From contig JBDKVA010000091.1 of the NCBI GenBank assembly GCA_039679375.1, positions 1-44,218 of the forward strand: a stretch of DNA of 44,218 nt, given 5' to 3'. Positions within the stretch are counted from its first letter, which is position 1. Every line of letters begins with the position of its first letter. Shown here piece after piece: positions 17,355 through 24,044 of this stretch. Below the pieces are notes generated by a model that saw only the letters and a program-made list of their open reading frames with translations, ran no database searches and was not told the origin of the DNA. A program made the position numbers and the translations under genes. This DNA is from JBDKVA01 sp039679375. GTDB lineage: Bacteria; Bacillota; Clostridia; Acetivibrionales; DTU013.

Positions 17355-17355
17355 T

Positions 17356-17396
17356 AGAGGCTTCCATTGTTTGTCACTCTGGAAACCTCTTTTTTT
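17356..17396 (+). terminator. Intrinsic terminator after tRNA-Arg
   Basis: AGAGG-C-TTCC (17356-17365) pairs with GGAA-A-CCTCT (17381-17390) over a 15-base loop and runs into seven T residues. It lies just inside the island, so the element seems to supply a new terminator for the tRNA. Confidence 0.8.
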
Positions 17397-17413
17397 ACAC
17401 CATTTTTACACCA
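17392..17413. repeat. Tandem TTTTTACACCA repeats, possible integrase arm sites (left)
   Basis: The 11-bp word TTTTTACACCA occurs twice in direct succession (17392-17402 and 17403-17413), one helical turn apart. ACACCA occurs again as a pair near the other end (21036-21055). The arm-site role is inferred from position and spacing. Confidence 0.4.
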
Positions 17414-17430
17414 ACCCAATTATTTGTGTT

Positions 17431-17751
17431 TTATTGTTTTGTGATATAAACTAAAAATAGAATGAACAATACCAATAACATAATTAAACGATGTAGTATA
17501 TGCCTATAAAAGAACCTTCGAGCCTCTTCTTTTCTACCCTTTTTAGCTTGAATTATTCTCTTTCTTTCTTGCCTAAGAGATATTTCCTCAATTTTGGGGT
17601 TAATTTGCTTACGCTTTTTATATTCTGATAATGCTATTTCCAAAGCTTCAGGTGTGTAGTAGGAGAAATTTTTATTTACAACCTGGCATAAATCATAATC
17701 ATCCATTTCATTAAAAATTTCTTCTAAAGTCTTTGATTTTATATAGTTCAT
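17431..17751 (-). CDS. Small membrane-anchored protein of unknown function
   Basis: The 106-residue product has a charged, mostly helical body, including a Lys/Arg/Glu-rich stretch (about 45-78), and one C-terminal membrane helix (about 86-103), so it is probably tail-anchored with the body in the cytoplasm. GGAG lies seven bases before the ATG. It reads toward the tRNA, opposite to the S24-like fragment, with which it shares a short divergent promoter region (17752-17849). No family is recognised. Being inside the island, it is an accessory gene. Confidence 0.6.
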   Translation of the reverse strand: MNYIKSKTLEEIFNEMDDYDLCQVVNKNFSYYTPEALEIALSEYKKRKQINPKIEEISLRQERKRIIQAKKGRKEEARRFFYRHILHRLIMLLVLFILFLVYITKQ

Positions 17752-17849
17752 TGTTTATCTCCGAACAAATATTATTATATATTCTATCATTATTTACCAT
17801 ATGCATCAAAGCAATTGTTATAATATGCCTTAAGTTAAAAGGTGGTTGT

Positions 17850-18101
17850 ATGAACCTTTCGAATATTGTTGCTGGACAGCTCGTTATGATACGCCGCCAG
17901 GAACAAGTTGAAAACGGAGAAATAGCCCTCGTCCTGGTCGACGGAGAAGACGCTACCATAAAGAAGTTTTACAGGACTGATACAGTAGTAACCCTAATGC
18001 CGCACAGTTCCAATCCAGATTATCAGCAGAGAGTCATTAATCTTAGGCAGGATACTGTAAAGGTTATAGGGAAGGTAGTTGGGACGTTTATTAGTTTTTA
18101 G
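17850..18101 (+). CDS. S24/LexA-type peptidase C-terminal fragment (truncated repressor)
   Basis: The 83-residue product starts with MNLSNIVAGQLVMIRRQEQV and contains ENGEIALVLVDGEDATIKKFYR. It matches the second half of an S24 (LexA/CI-like) self-cleavage domain, including the Lys of the Ser-Lys dyad in ATIKKF. The DNA-binding region and the segment with the catalytic Ser are missing. AAAGGTGG lies four bases before the ATG and a TATAAT is at 17819-17824, so it may still be expressed. It is either the relic of a phage-type repressor or a free-standing fragment that modulates other repressors. Both readings are inference. Confidence 0.7.
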   Translation: MNLSNIVAGQLVMIRRQEQVENGEIALVLVDGEDATIKKFYRTDTVVTLMPHSSNPDYQQRVINLRQDTVKVIGKVVGTFISF

Positions 18102-18153
18102 ATTTTATTATTCATGAATAATATCATCAATATTTATATAAAATTTTAACTCT

Positions 18154-19509
18154 TTATTTACTCTTAAGTAATTTCGTATACCATACTAAGTTAGGTTTTG
18201 ATTTTTCATACCTTTTTAATTCATCAACTACATCTTTAGGAATTCTATGATTCTCGTTTTCCCATGTTTTTTTTGCTTCCCAAGATTCACCCATACCATC
18301 ACCAACATAATATGCTACACTATCAAAAGATTCTGCTAACATACTGAAAAATGATGGAGGTACTTTTTTTATATCAATATATTCAAAAATATCTATTAGT
18401 ACATTAAGCTTTTGATCATATGCTGAGAATGCACCATTTGGTTTAGCCCGTTCATTTAATTCCTCAATGATTTTTTGTAAAAATATTATATAGTTTGGGT
18501 AAATATAACTATATTCCATGCCTAAATTCGCAATATACTCAATTATTTCTTTTCTTATAACACTGTTATCAATAAAATCCATAATATCATCTTCTTTTGG
18601 TGATACAAACATTTTTATATATCCATTTATTTTATCCAATTTTTCATTATAGCTTTTTGAATATTTTCTAAAATAGTCATTAAGCTCTTGGAAAAAATTT
18701 ATTAAATTATTAATTTCGATAATAAGAACTCCAGATGAATCTCTATATGGTTTATCTTTTGGGTTATCCGTATATAATAATTGAATAATTTCCGTATCGT
18801 AATTTTCGCTTACATTAGTATAAACATTTTTACTCCAATCTAAAGCTGTTATTACGTTTATATCTCCCAATCCATAACCAATCATAAGTACAAAGGATTC
18901 TTTCATCAAAAAAGGTAATCGTGATTGCCTGTAATCGTTTGGTCTAAATAAAGAAACATAGTCTTCATTTGTAATTACAATACTATTAGGTACAGTTCGT
19001 ATACCGTGTATATGATAAATTGGGATGAGATTATTTACCTTTACGAAACATTCATTTGGTCCTAAAGGTAGACATCTACCGGTAAATATATTTTCTAAAA
19101 TCATATCATAATTAGTTGTTGCTATCCAATCTACTTCAATATTGGATAATAATTTCCGGTATTTTGTAATAGATTCACTTGTTGGATAAACATTTGTAAG
19201 CTCTGCTATTAAATTTTTTAGCACATTAATGCTTTCTTCATAAGTAACCTTTTTATTGGTTGCATACTGTTTACAAATATATGAAGCAATTTCTGATAAA
19301 GATCCTTTTTGTTTTAGAATTTTCAAGTCAATATTCATTTTATCACAACATTTTTCTAACAATTCATACCATGAATATGCACGATATTCAAAACTATCCT
19401 CGAGCATAGCTTTTGAAAAACCAGCACCTATAAATAGCCCTAGATTTCCTAATGTTGAAGCATTACATATTAAATTTAAAACATCCTCTTTTATATTATA
19501 TTTCTTCAA
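18154..19509 (-). CDS. SIR2-domain protein, probable NADase of a defence pair
   Basis: The protein has 451 residues from TTG 19509, which follows a GGGGGG ribosome-binding motif by six bases; an ATG at 19587 would add 26 residues that look non-coding. The N-terminal SIR2-like domain (about 20-290) has the nucleotide-binding GAGFS (28-32), TTNYD (131-135) with the likely catalytic Asn133, HIHG (166-169) with His168, and GYGLGD (211-216). In ThsA, DSR and SPARSA systems, similar domains destroy NAD during phage or plasmid attack. The C-terminal part (about 300-451) is helical and unassigned, perhaps the regulatory region. It lies 129 bp downstream of a co-directional unknown gene in the tRNA island. 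The defence role is inferred. Confidence 0.85.
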   Translation of the reverse strand: MKKYNIKEDVLNLICNASTLGNLGLFIGAGFSKAMLEDSFEYRAYSWYELLEKCCDKMNIDLKILKQKGSLSEIASYICKQYATNKKVTYEESINVLKNLIAELTNVYPTSESITKYRKLLSNIEVDWIATTNYDMILENIFTGRCLPLGPNECFVKVNNLIPIYHIHGIRTVPNSIVITNEDYVSLFRPNDYRQSRLPFLMKESFVLMIGYGLGDINVITALDWSKNVYTNVSENYDTEIIQLLYTDNPKDKPYRDSSGVLIIEINNLINFFQELNDYFRKYSKSYNEKLDKINGYIKMFVSPKEDDIMDFIDNSVIRKEIIEYIANLGMEYSYIYPNYIIFLQKIIEELNERAKPNGAFSAYDQKLNVLIDIFEYIDIKKVPPSFFSMLAESFDSVAYYVGDGMGESWEAKKTWENENHRIPKDVVDELKRYEKSKPNLVWYTKLLKSK

Positions 19510-19638
19510 CTTAAACCCCCCATTGTTTACCTGACTACATAATATCACATTTTTTACAAAAATATAGTAATAAAAAATAGACAACATTAGTTTATGGTAT
19601 TTCTAACAATTTTCTAACATAATAAATATTTTTGTGCA

Positions 19639-20712
19639 TTATTTATTAAGACTACATATCATCAAGAAATACAATTTTGCGTCGTTTTGATTGTTAGGCA
19701 GCTCCCTTACTAATTTTCTCATATTTCTTCTATATAATTCAAAGGATTCGCCATCATTTTGCCTGATTTTTAGTACATCTTCTATTTCAGCACCACATAT
19801 TAATGGCAGCTGATGCGTTATACAGTCATAAATTTTAGAATTAATTTCACTCGAATTATTGCCATTTACTAAATTAATTAACTTAGTATCAAGTATTCTA
19901 TTTGTAAGATAACTATAATCGAAATTCTTAGTATACCAGTCTTGTAATGCGAAATCTTTAACAATGGCACCTACTAAACCATCAATAATTCCAGAGCTTT
20001 TAATTGTTTTTTCATCTAATTTATACTTTTTTTCTCTATCTGTAAACTCTTTAAGTATATTAGGAGTATAAGTAGAAAAGTTAATATACATCTTTCCATG
20101 TTCAATCAAATAATCAGGTCCCCCTATCTCTAAGAAGCCATATTTATCATCATTCTCAAAGTACACATTTACATTTTCCATGAAAGCTTTTACTAAAAAA
20201 TCATTTATGCCATTCACTTTTTCTTCGTAATTATAATATTTATTACTTGAAAACCTTTTATAACACTCGTTACAAAAATGATGGTTTGTTTTTGCAAAAC
20301 GTATTATGCCTTTATTTATTATAGGTTTTAAATACCATAAAATTTGTATATCTGAATAAATATATTCTCTAACAGATTCATTATATAAGTTGTATTTTAA
20401 ATATTCTTCAAATGGGTTATATATTAATACTGTATCAGAATAAAGACATGCAAAGTTAATTAATTCAGAAATCTTTTTTAGTCTACACGGCAAATTAGCA
20501 CAATACTCTGGACCACCACTCAAATCTTTACAAGCATAAAAATTATATAAAGAATTCCCGTTAATGAGATCATCGCTTTCCGTAAGGATTACAGTATTTA
20601 ACATATTTACGATATTATATAGCTTATCATTTTTTAATTTTCTTACCCAATATTTTACTTTAAGTGGTGTGAATTCTATCAATTCAAGAGTTTCATATAA
20701 TTCCTCAAACAT
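19639..20712 (-). CDS. Unknown protein paired with the SIR2 gene
   Basis: I do not recognise this 357-residue protein. It has no signal peptide or membrane helix. Visible features are C61, C71 and C76 in the N-terminal third and a HxCxxC motif (H145, C147, C150), which together could hold a zinc ion. A hydrophobic stretch before that motif reads ILWYLKPIINKGIIRFA (about 124-140). GGAG lies five bases before ATG 20712. It is read before the SIR2 gene on the same strand, so a sensor, activator or inhibitor of the NADase is a reasonable guess. The AT-rich codon use matches the SIR2 gene and differs from the flanking chromosome. Confidence 0.65.
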   Translation of the reverse strand: MFEELYETLELIEFTPLKVKYWVRKLKNDKLYNIVNMLNTVILTESDDLINGNSLYNFYACKDLSGGPEYCANLPCRLKKISELINFACLYSDTVLIYNPFEEYLKYNLYNESVREYIYSDIQILWYLKPIINKGIIRFAKTNHHFCNECYKRFSSNKYYNYEEKVNGINDFLVKAFMENVNVYFENDDKYGFLEIGGPDYLIEHGKMYINFSTYTPNILKEFTDREKKYKLDEKTIKSSGIIDGLVGAIVKDFALQDWYTKNFDYSYLTNRILDTKLINLVNGNNSSEINSKIYDCITHQLPLICGAEIEDVLKIRQNDGESFELYRRNMRKLVRELPNNQNDAKLYFLMICSLNK

Positions 20713-21170
20713 TTTTTCTCCATTCACATTTCATTCACAATATACATATTGTACCATATAATTTTATTATATCAAGATTCTTCTTTTTTATTTGATATGA
20801 TTTCAACAAACATTCGTCATAATATGGATCATATTGTTTTGAAGCTGAAATTATTGTATGTTCTAATACTAAATCTCACTACTATGAGAACATTTAACAG
20901 TGTGATTTTATAATATCAATTAGATGCATAGCATGGTTATAGCTTTGAATATAAAGCCTTAGATTTTTTCATAATGTTTTATAAAATGACCCTGATTTTC
21001 CTCGTAACTCATAGAGAAATTTTAGATTTTATAATACACCAATACGCACACCAATGTGAAAAATATAAACTAATAATTGATAATTTTTGATGAATACACT
21101 TTCATATTTTATGCTACTTATTAGTGCTTTTTGTGGTTTTATAATCTCTTTTAGTATACATATCCCTTAT
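20713..21170. other. Gene-free right end of the island, with ACACCA pair
   Basis: These 458 AT-rich bases contain no convincing gene or RNA. Near the attR end, ACACCAAT occurs twice, 12 bp apart (21036-21043 and 21048-21055), echoing the ACACCA pair at 17397-17413. The promoter of the unknown/SIR2 pair must lie in the left part, but no clear -35/-10 pair stands out. Confidence 0.45.
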
Positions 21171-21220
21171 TTCCGGTTCCACTGATGCGGGTTCGATTCC
21201 TGTCCGGGGCGCCAAGAGAA
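21171..21220 (+). repeat. attR-like direct repeat (partial tRNA-Arg copy)
   Basis: It is identical over 50 bases to 17305-17354. It lacks the acceptor 5' strand, the D arm and half of the anticodon stem, so it is not a functional tRNA. Confidence 0.9.
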
Positions 21221-21249
21221 AAAGACTACGACAAATTCGTAGTCTTTTT
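21219..21249. terminator. Strong bidirectional intrinsic terminator
   Basis: AAAAAGACTACGA (21219-21231) pairs perfectly with TCGTAGTCTTTTT (21237-21249) over a five-base loop, with A and T tracts on both sides. It directly follows attR. It probably was the tRNA-Arg terminator before the island inserted, and it now also ends the hydrolase operon on the minus strand. Confidence 0.88.
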
Positions 21250-21258
21250 ATATGTCAT

Positions 21259-22113
21259 TTATGTAATATCTTTCCCTCTCAAAAACGGTATGATCCTTTC
21301 CGTTTGATCAACTAGGCCATGACCGGCGCCTGACAGCAAGATAATCTGCGCTTGTGGAAGCGCTTTTTTTACCCTCTCGGCTGTCTTTTTGGAGTCAAGC
21401 AGTACATCCTTTTCTCCGACTATCAGCATGATCGGGCTTGTCAGCCGTTTCAGTTCCTCATCACTAAAGACAGGGACCAAGCCCGTAAACGGAGAGAAGT
21501 TTTTTGAAATCAGTCTGCAGTACTCAATCGTTTCTTCAGATAGCTCCTTTGTACCCATTATCTTCTTAACAGCTTTGATATCTCCCCATTTTCCCAGAAG
21601 CTTCAGCGGCAGCATATACAGCATAACCGAAGCTTTCTGGGGGCCGATTCCTGATGGACAAAGGAGTACAAGCCTGTCAATTTTATCCGGATATACTGTC
21701 GCGAATTTCAAGGTAAGCCATCCGCCCAGTGAAATGCCGACAAAGGACGCTTTTTCAATTTTCAGCTCTTCAAGCACGTCCTTCATCCAGTCCGAATAAG
21801 CCAACGTTGTCAAGTCAGGCCGGATGTCCGCGCTTTTTCCCGGCTCCCCGGGTAGATCCACGGCGTAGACCCGATAATATTTTGTGTATTCAGATATATC
21901 TCCTATCCACATGGCAGAGTTGGAACTAGAGCCATGCAGCAGAATGAGGGGCGGCAAAGACTTATCTCCGCCGGCGATCACAAATGTGTCGCCATGCCGT
22001 GTTTTTAAGCTTATTTTCTCAAACGGTACAGGCCATTTTTCAAGGAGCGAGTCATAAACAGCCAATATAGCGTTCTTTCCATCAACAGATTTAAATACGG
22101 AATTTGCATTCAT
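21259..22113 (-). CDS. Alpha/beta-fold hydrolase
   Basis: The 284-residue cytosolic protein has an oxyanion-loop LLHGSSSNSAMW (about 58-69), nucleophile elbow GISLGG with Ser128, acid Asp236 in VGEKDVLLD and His265 in GAGHG, which is a full catalytic triad. The length and the cap region between 155 and 215 fit the MhpC/BioH-like group of esterases and C-C hydrolases. The substrate is not known. It begins 4 bp after the PadR-DUF4180 gene ends, so the two form an operon and the hydrolase is probably under control of that regulator. A GTG at 22116 directly precedes the chosen ATG. Confidence 0.9.
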   Translation of the reverse strand: MNANSVFKSVDGKNAILAVYDSLLEKWPVPFEKISLKTRHGDTFVIAGGDKSLPPLILLHGSSSNSAMWIGDISEYTKYYRVYAVDLPGEPGKSADIRPDLTTLAYSDWMKDVLEELKIEKASFVGISLGGWLTLKFATVYPDKIDRLVLLCPSGIGPQKASVMLYMLPLKLLGKWGDIKAVKKIMGTKELSEETIEYCRLISKNFSPFTGLVPVFSDEELKRLTSPIMLIVGEKDVLLDSKKTAERVKKALPQAQIILLSGAGHGLVDQTERIIPFLRGKDIT

Positions 22114-22117
22114 CACT

Positions 22118-23041
22118 TCATACCCCTTTCAGAAACCACTTTTCTGCCTCCATACCGCTCACAAAGACACGGTATTGATTGCCCTTGTTTGCCTCAGATA
22201 TCAATTCCCTGAACTTTGAGCCTAACCCGGATTGATCCGGTATTATTATTGCGGCTTTTACGGAGTAATTAGTAAACTTCTGCAAAACCGTGCCGGCAGC
22301 ACCGGTTTTCAGCTTAAAGAAATCTCCCGACAAAGCCTCGCAATGTATCATCAATAGATTTGTATCATTTTCACCGCATAGCGCAACCAGCTCCAGCGCG
22401 CCCTGTTCTGTCCCAACCGGTGTCTCACAGGAAAAGACCTCGATATATTTTACATTTTGATTTTCAACTAACTTATAGTTCATTTTTTCTTTTACCTCAC
22501 TTGATCCAGACTCAGATAGCTGTCTTCGGACATTCTGTATCCACTCCAGCTCATTTTGACAGGATGATAATATGTTTTCATCTATCATTTTCCATAGAAA
22601 AGCTTCCCGCTCGGTTCTGGAAGCAAAACCGTTTCCGCGTCTGATTTTTTCCCGGTTCATAACCAGCTGAAGCCTTATTTCATTTTCATATTTTGCCAAC
22701 ATTTCTAGCAACTCGTCATTGCCGAGCAGATCCGCCCAGGCCAGCTGTATCAAAAACGATTTCTTGAATTCCGCAGGCTCAGGTGTTGACGCTATACACT
22801 CCTTCAGCTCATCCAGGCCTTCCTGAGTTATCGTGTATATCTTCTTGGACGGCGAGTTCTCCTGATACTTAACCTCGCCGGTTACAAACCCATCTTCAAA
22901 AAGCTCGACCAGCGCCTTATATATTTGATTGTTGTTCCCCGACCAGTGCATAAAAGTTGAGTCCTGCATAATTTTCTTCAAGTCGTAGCCTGTCATCGGC
23001 TGATAGCTTAGCATTCCCAAAATCGCGTGATTGATTGTCAT
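22118..23041 (-). CDS. PadR-family regulator fused to a DUF4180 domain
   Basis: The protein has 307 residues. The N-terminal winged helix (about 1-80, MTINHAILGMLSYQPMTGYDL) is a PadR HTH, followed by the helical PadR C-terminal dimerisation region (about 90-175). From about residue 195 the sequence matches DUF4180, a domain usually found alone, with the hallmark stretch DFFKLKTGAAGTVLQKFTNY. GAGGTG precedes the ATG by about eight bases. Upstream lies a palindrome with the PadR pattern ATGT-N8-ACAT (23063-23090), so it probably represses itself and the downstream hydrolase. The added domain may be a ligand sensor. That function is inference. Confidence 0.88.
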   Translation of the reverse strand: MTINHAILGMLSYQPMTGYDLKKIMQDSTFMHWSGNNNQIYKALVELFEDGFVTGEVKYQENSPSKKIYTITQEGLDELKECIASTPEPAEFKKSFLIQLAWADLLGNDELLEMLAKYENEIRLQLVMNREKIRRGNGFASRTEREAFLWKMIDENILSSCQNELEWIQNVRRQLSESGSSEVKEKMNYKLVENQNVKYIEVFSCETPVGTEQGALELVALCGENDTNLLMIHCEALSGDFFKLKTGAAGTVLQKFTNYSVKAAIIIPDQSGLGSKFRELISEANKGNQYRVFVSGMEAEKWFLKGV

Positions 23042-23062
23042 AATGTTTTCACCTCATACATG

Positions 23063-23090
23063 TATCATATGTTGATAATAACATATGATA
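23063..23090 (-). promoter_or_regulatory. PadR-type operator
   Basis: TATCATATGTT (23063-23073) and AACATATGATA (23080-23090) form a perfect 11-bp inverted repeat around six bases. Its core reads ATGT-N8-ACAT on the minus strand, the usual PadR operator. It ends 22 bases before the PadR start codon, where binding would block transcription. Confidence 0.75.
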
Positions 23091-23209
23091 ACGTAGTTGT
23101 AAAGGAAAAAAATAATATCATCAAATAAAGAAAATATTGTTTGCTATTTACATTGAAAAAAAGAATTGGGATCACAAGTTTTTTTCATATGTGTTACCTT
23201 GATTTAATG

Positions 23210-23399
23210 TTGAACAAATTTTATTCGTTCATTAGTACAAATCATTTGTTCAACTTATATAATATGTCGGTTGCAGATAAATTTAACCCCTATGCTATAT
23301 AGGAAAGGTTTCAAATTAAAAGGGTATAATGGATAAACTATTGGCAGTCAATATGTTATAATTAGGGCATGCTGAACGGATAAAGCTTTATTTGTTCAA
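23210..23399. promoter_or_regulatory. Three ATTTGTTCAA sites upstream of cytidine deaminase
   Basis: The 10-bp word ATTTGTTCAA occurs as its complement at 23210-23219 and directly at 23244-23253 and 23390-23399. The first two form an inverted pair. An extended -10 box (TGTTATAAT, 23354-23362) lies between the second and third sites. This suggests operator sites, but the regulator is unknown. No gene is seen in 23091-23446. Confidence 0.4.
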
Positions 23400-23446
23400 T
23401 GAAAGCGAAGCTATCATACATGCTCAAAAGCCAAGGAGGATGAACG

Positions 23447-23842
23447 ATGCTTGACAGTGAACTAATGGAAATTGCAATTAAAAGCAGGCAGTTTGCCTAC
23501 ATCCCGTATTCAGGATTTAAGGTGGGCGCAGCCCTGCTGGCGTCCAACGGAAAAGTTTATACCGGATGCAACATTGAAAATTCATCGTATACGCCTTCGG
23601 TATGCGCGGAGCGGACCGCATTTTTTAAAGCGGTCAGCGAAGGCGTGAAGGATTTTGAGAAAATAGCGGTAGTGGGAGGCAAGGATGAGTTGAAGGAATA
23701 TTGTCCTCCTTGCGGTGTATGCAGGCAGGTAATGGTTGAGTTCTGCGATCCAGCCCGTTTTCAGATACTGCTTGGGAATTCGCCGGAGAATTACCGTATT
23801 TATACCCTGGCAGAGCTCATGCCATTATCGTTCAAATTGTGA
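23447..23842 (+). CDS. cdd: Cytidine deaminase
   Basis: The 131-residue enzyme deaminates cytidine and deoxycytidine to uridine forms in pyrimidine salvage. The zinc site is complete: Cys53 and Glu55 in CAERTA, then Cys89 and Cys92 in PCGVCRQ. The substrate loop FKVGAALLASNGKVYTGCNIEN is typical. AAGGAGG lies seven bases before the ATG. The length matches the homotetrameric bacterial form. It stands alone: era or deoC-type neighbours often seen in Bacillus are absent. Repeated 10-bp words lie in the promoter region. Confidence 0.96.
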   Translation: MLDSELMEIAIKSRQFAYIPYSGFKVGAALLASNGKVYTGCNIENSSYTPSVCAERTAFFKAVSEGVKDFEKIAVVGGKDELKEYCPPCGVCRQVMVEFCDPARFQILLGNSPENYRIYTLAELMPLSFKL

Positions 23843-23848
23843 TTGCTG

Positions 23849-23900
23849 GGAGTCCGCTCGGAAAGTCCTGCACGCATACATTCGTTTCCGAGCGGACTCC
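23849..23900. repeat. Long perfect hairpin downstream of cdd
   Basis: GGAGTCCGCTCGGAAA (23849-23864) is perfectly repeated in inverse form at 23885-23900 around a 20-base loop. There is no T tract, so it is not a classical terminator. It may stabilise the 3' end or be a short palindromic mobile repeat. Confidence 0.65.
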
Positions 23901-23991
23901 TGGGAAAAACCTGTACGTTTTCAGCTGGTGATGAATCAAGAACATAAGTGTCGGGAAAATCACCAGGGAAATTACCGGGGAAATTAAATAG

Positions 23992-24026
23992 GGGGCTGTA
24001 ATAGAATAAAATTCTGCCACAGCCCC
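23992..24026 (-). terminator. Terminator-like hairpin between convergent genes
   Basis: GGGGCTGT (23992-23999) pairs with ACAGCCCC (24019-24026), and within the loop AGAAT pairs with ATTCT. It lies between cdd and the convergent sugar operon. On the minus strand it is followed by TATTTAATTT, so it more likely ends the sugar operon. Confidence 0.55.
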
Positions 24027-24044
24027 TCTGCAATTACATTGCTG

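Larger units (their letters stand above)
17305..21220. mobile_element. tRNA-Arg-integrated genomic island (3.9 kb, no integrase visible)
   Basis: A perfect 50-bp direct repeat, the 3' half of tRNA-Arg(CCG) plus GAGAA, bounds the element at 17305-17354 and 21171-21220. The interior is clearly more AT-rich than both flanks. It encodes a small membrane protein, an S24/LexA-like C-terminal fragment, a SIR2-domain protein and its upstream partner. No integrase, excisionase or replication gene is seen, so movement would need help from another element, or the integrase has been lost. Pairs of ACACCA words lie near each end and resemble arm-type integrase sites. Confidence 0.85.

Noticed and set aside
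17392..17413. Start of a CRISPR array or tandem repeat tract
   Set aside because: Only two 11-bp units with no spacers; no CRISPR-type repeat array is visible anywhere in the window.
19510..19587. Longer N-terminus for the SIR2 protein from ATG 19587
   Set aside because: The added residues are a hydrophobic, AT-driven run with no ribosome binding site, while TTG 19509 has a G-rich site six bases upstream.
21171..21220. Second tRNA-Arg gene
   Set aside because: Only the 3' half of the tRNA is present; the acceptor 5' strand and D arm are missing. It is the attachment-site duplicate.
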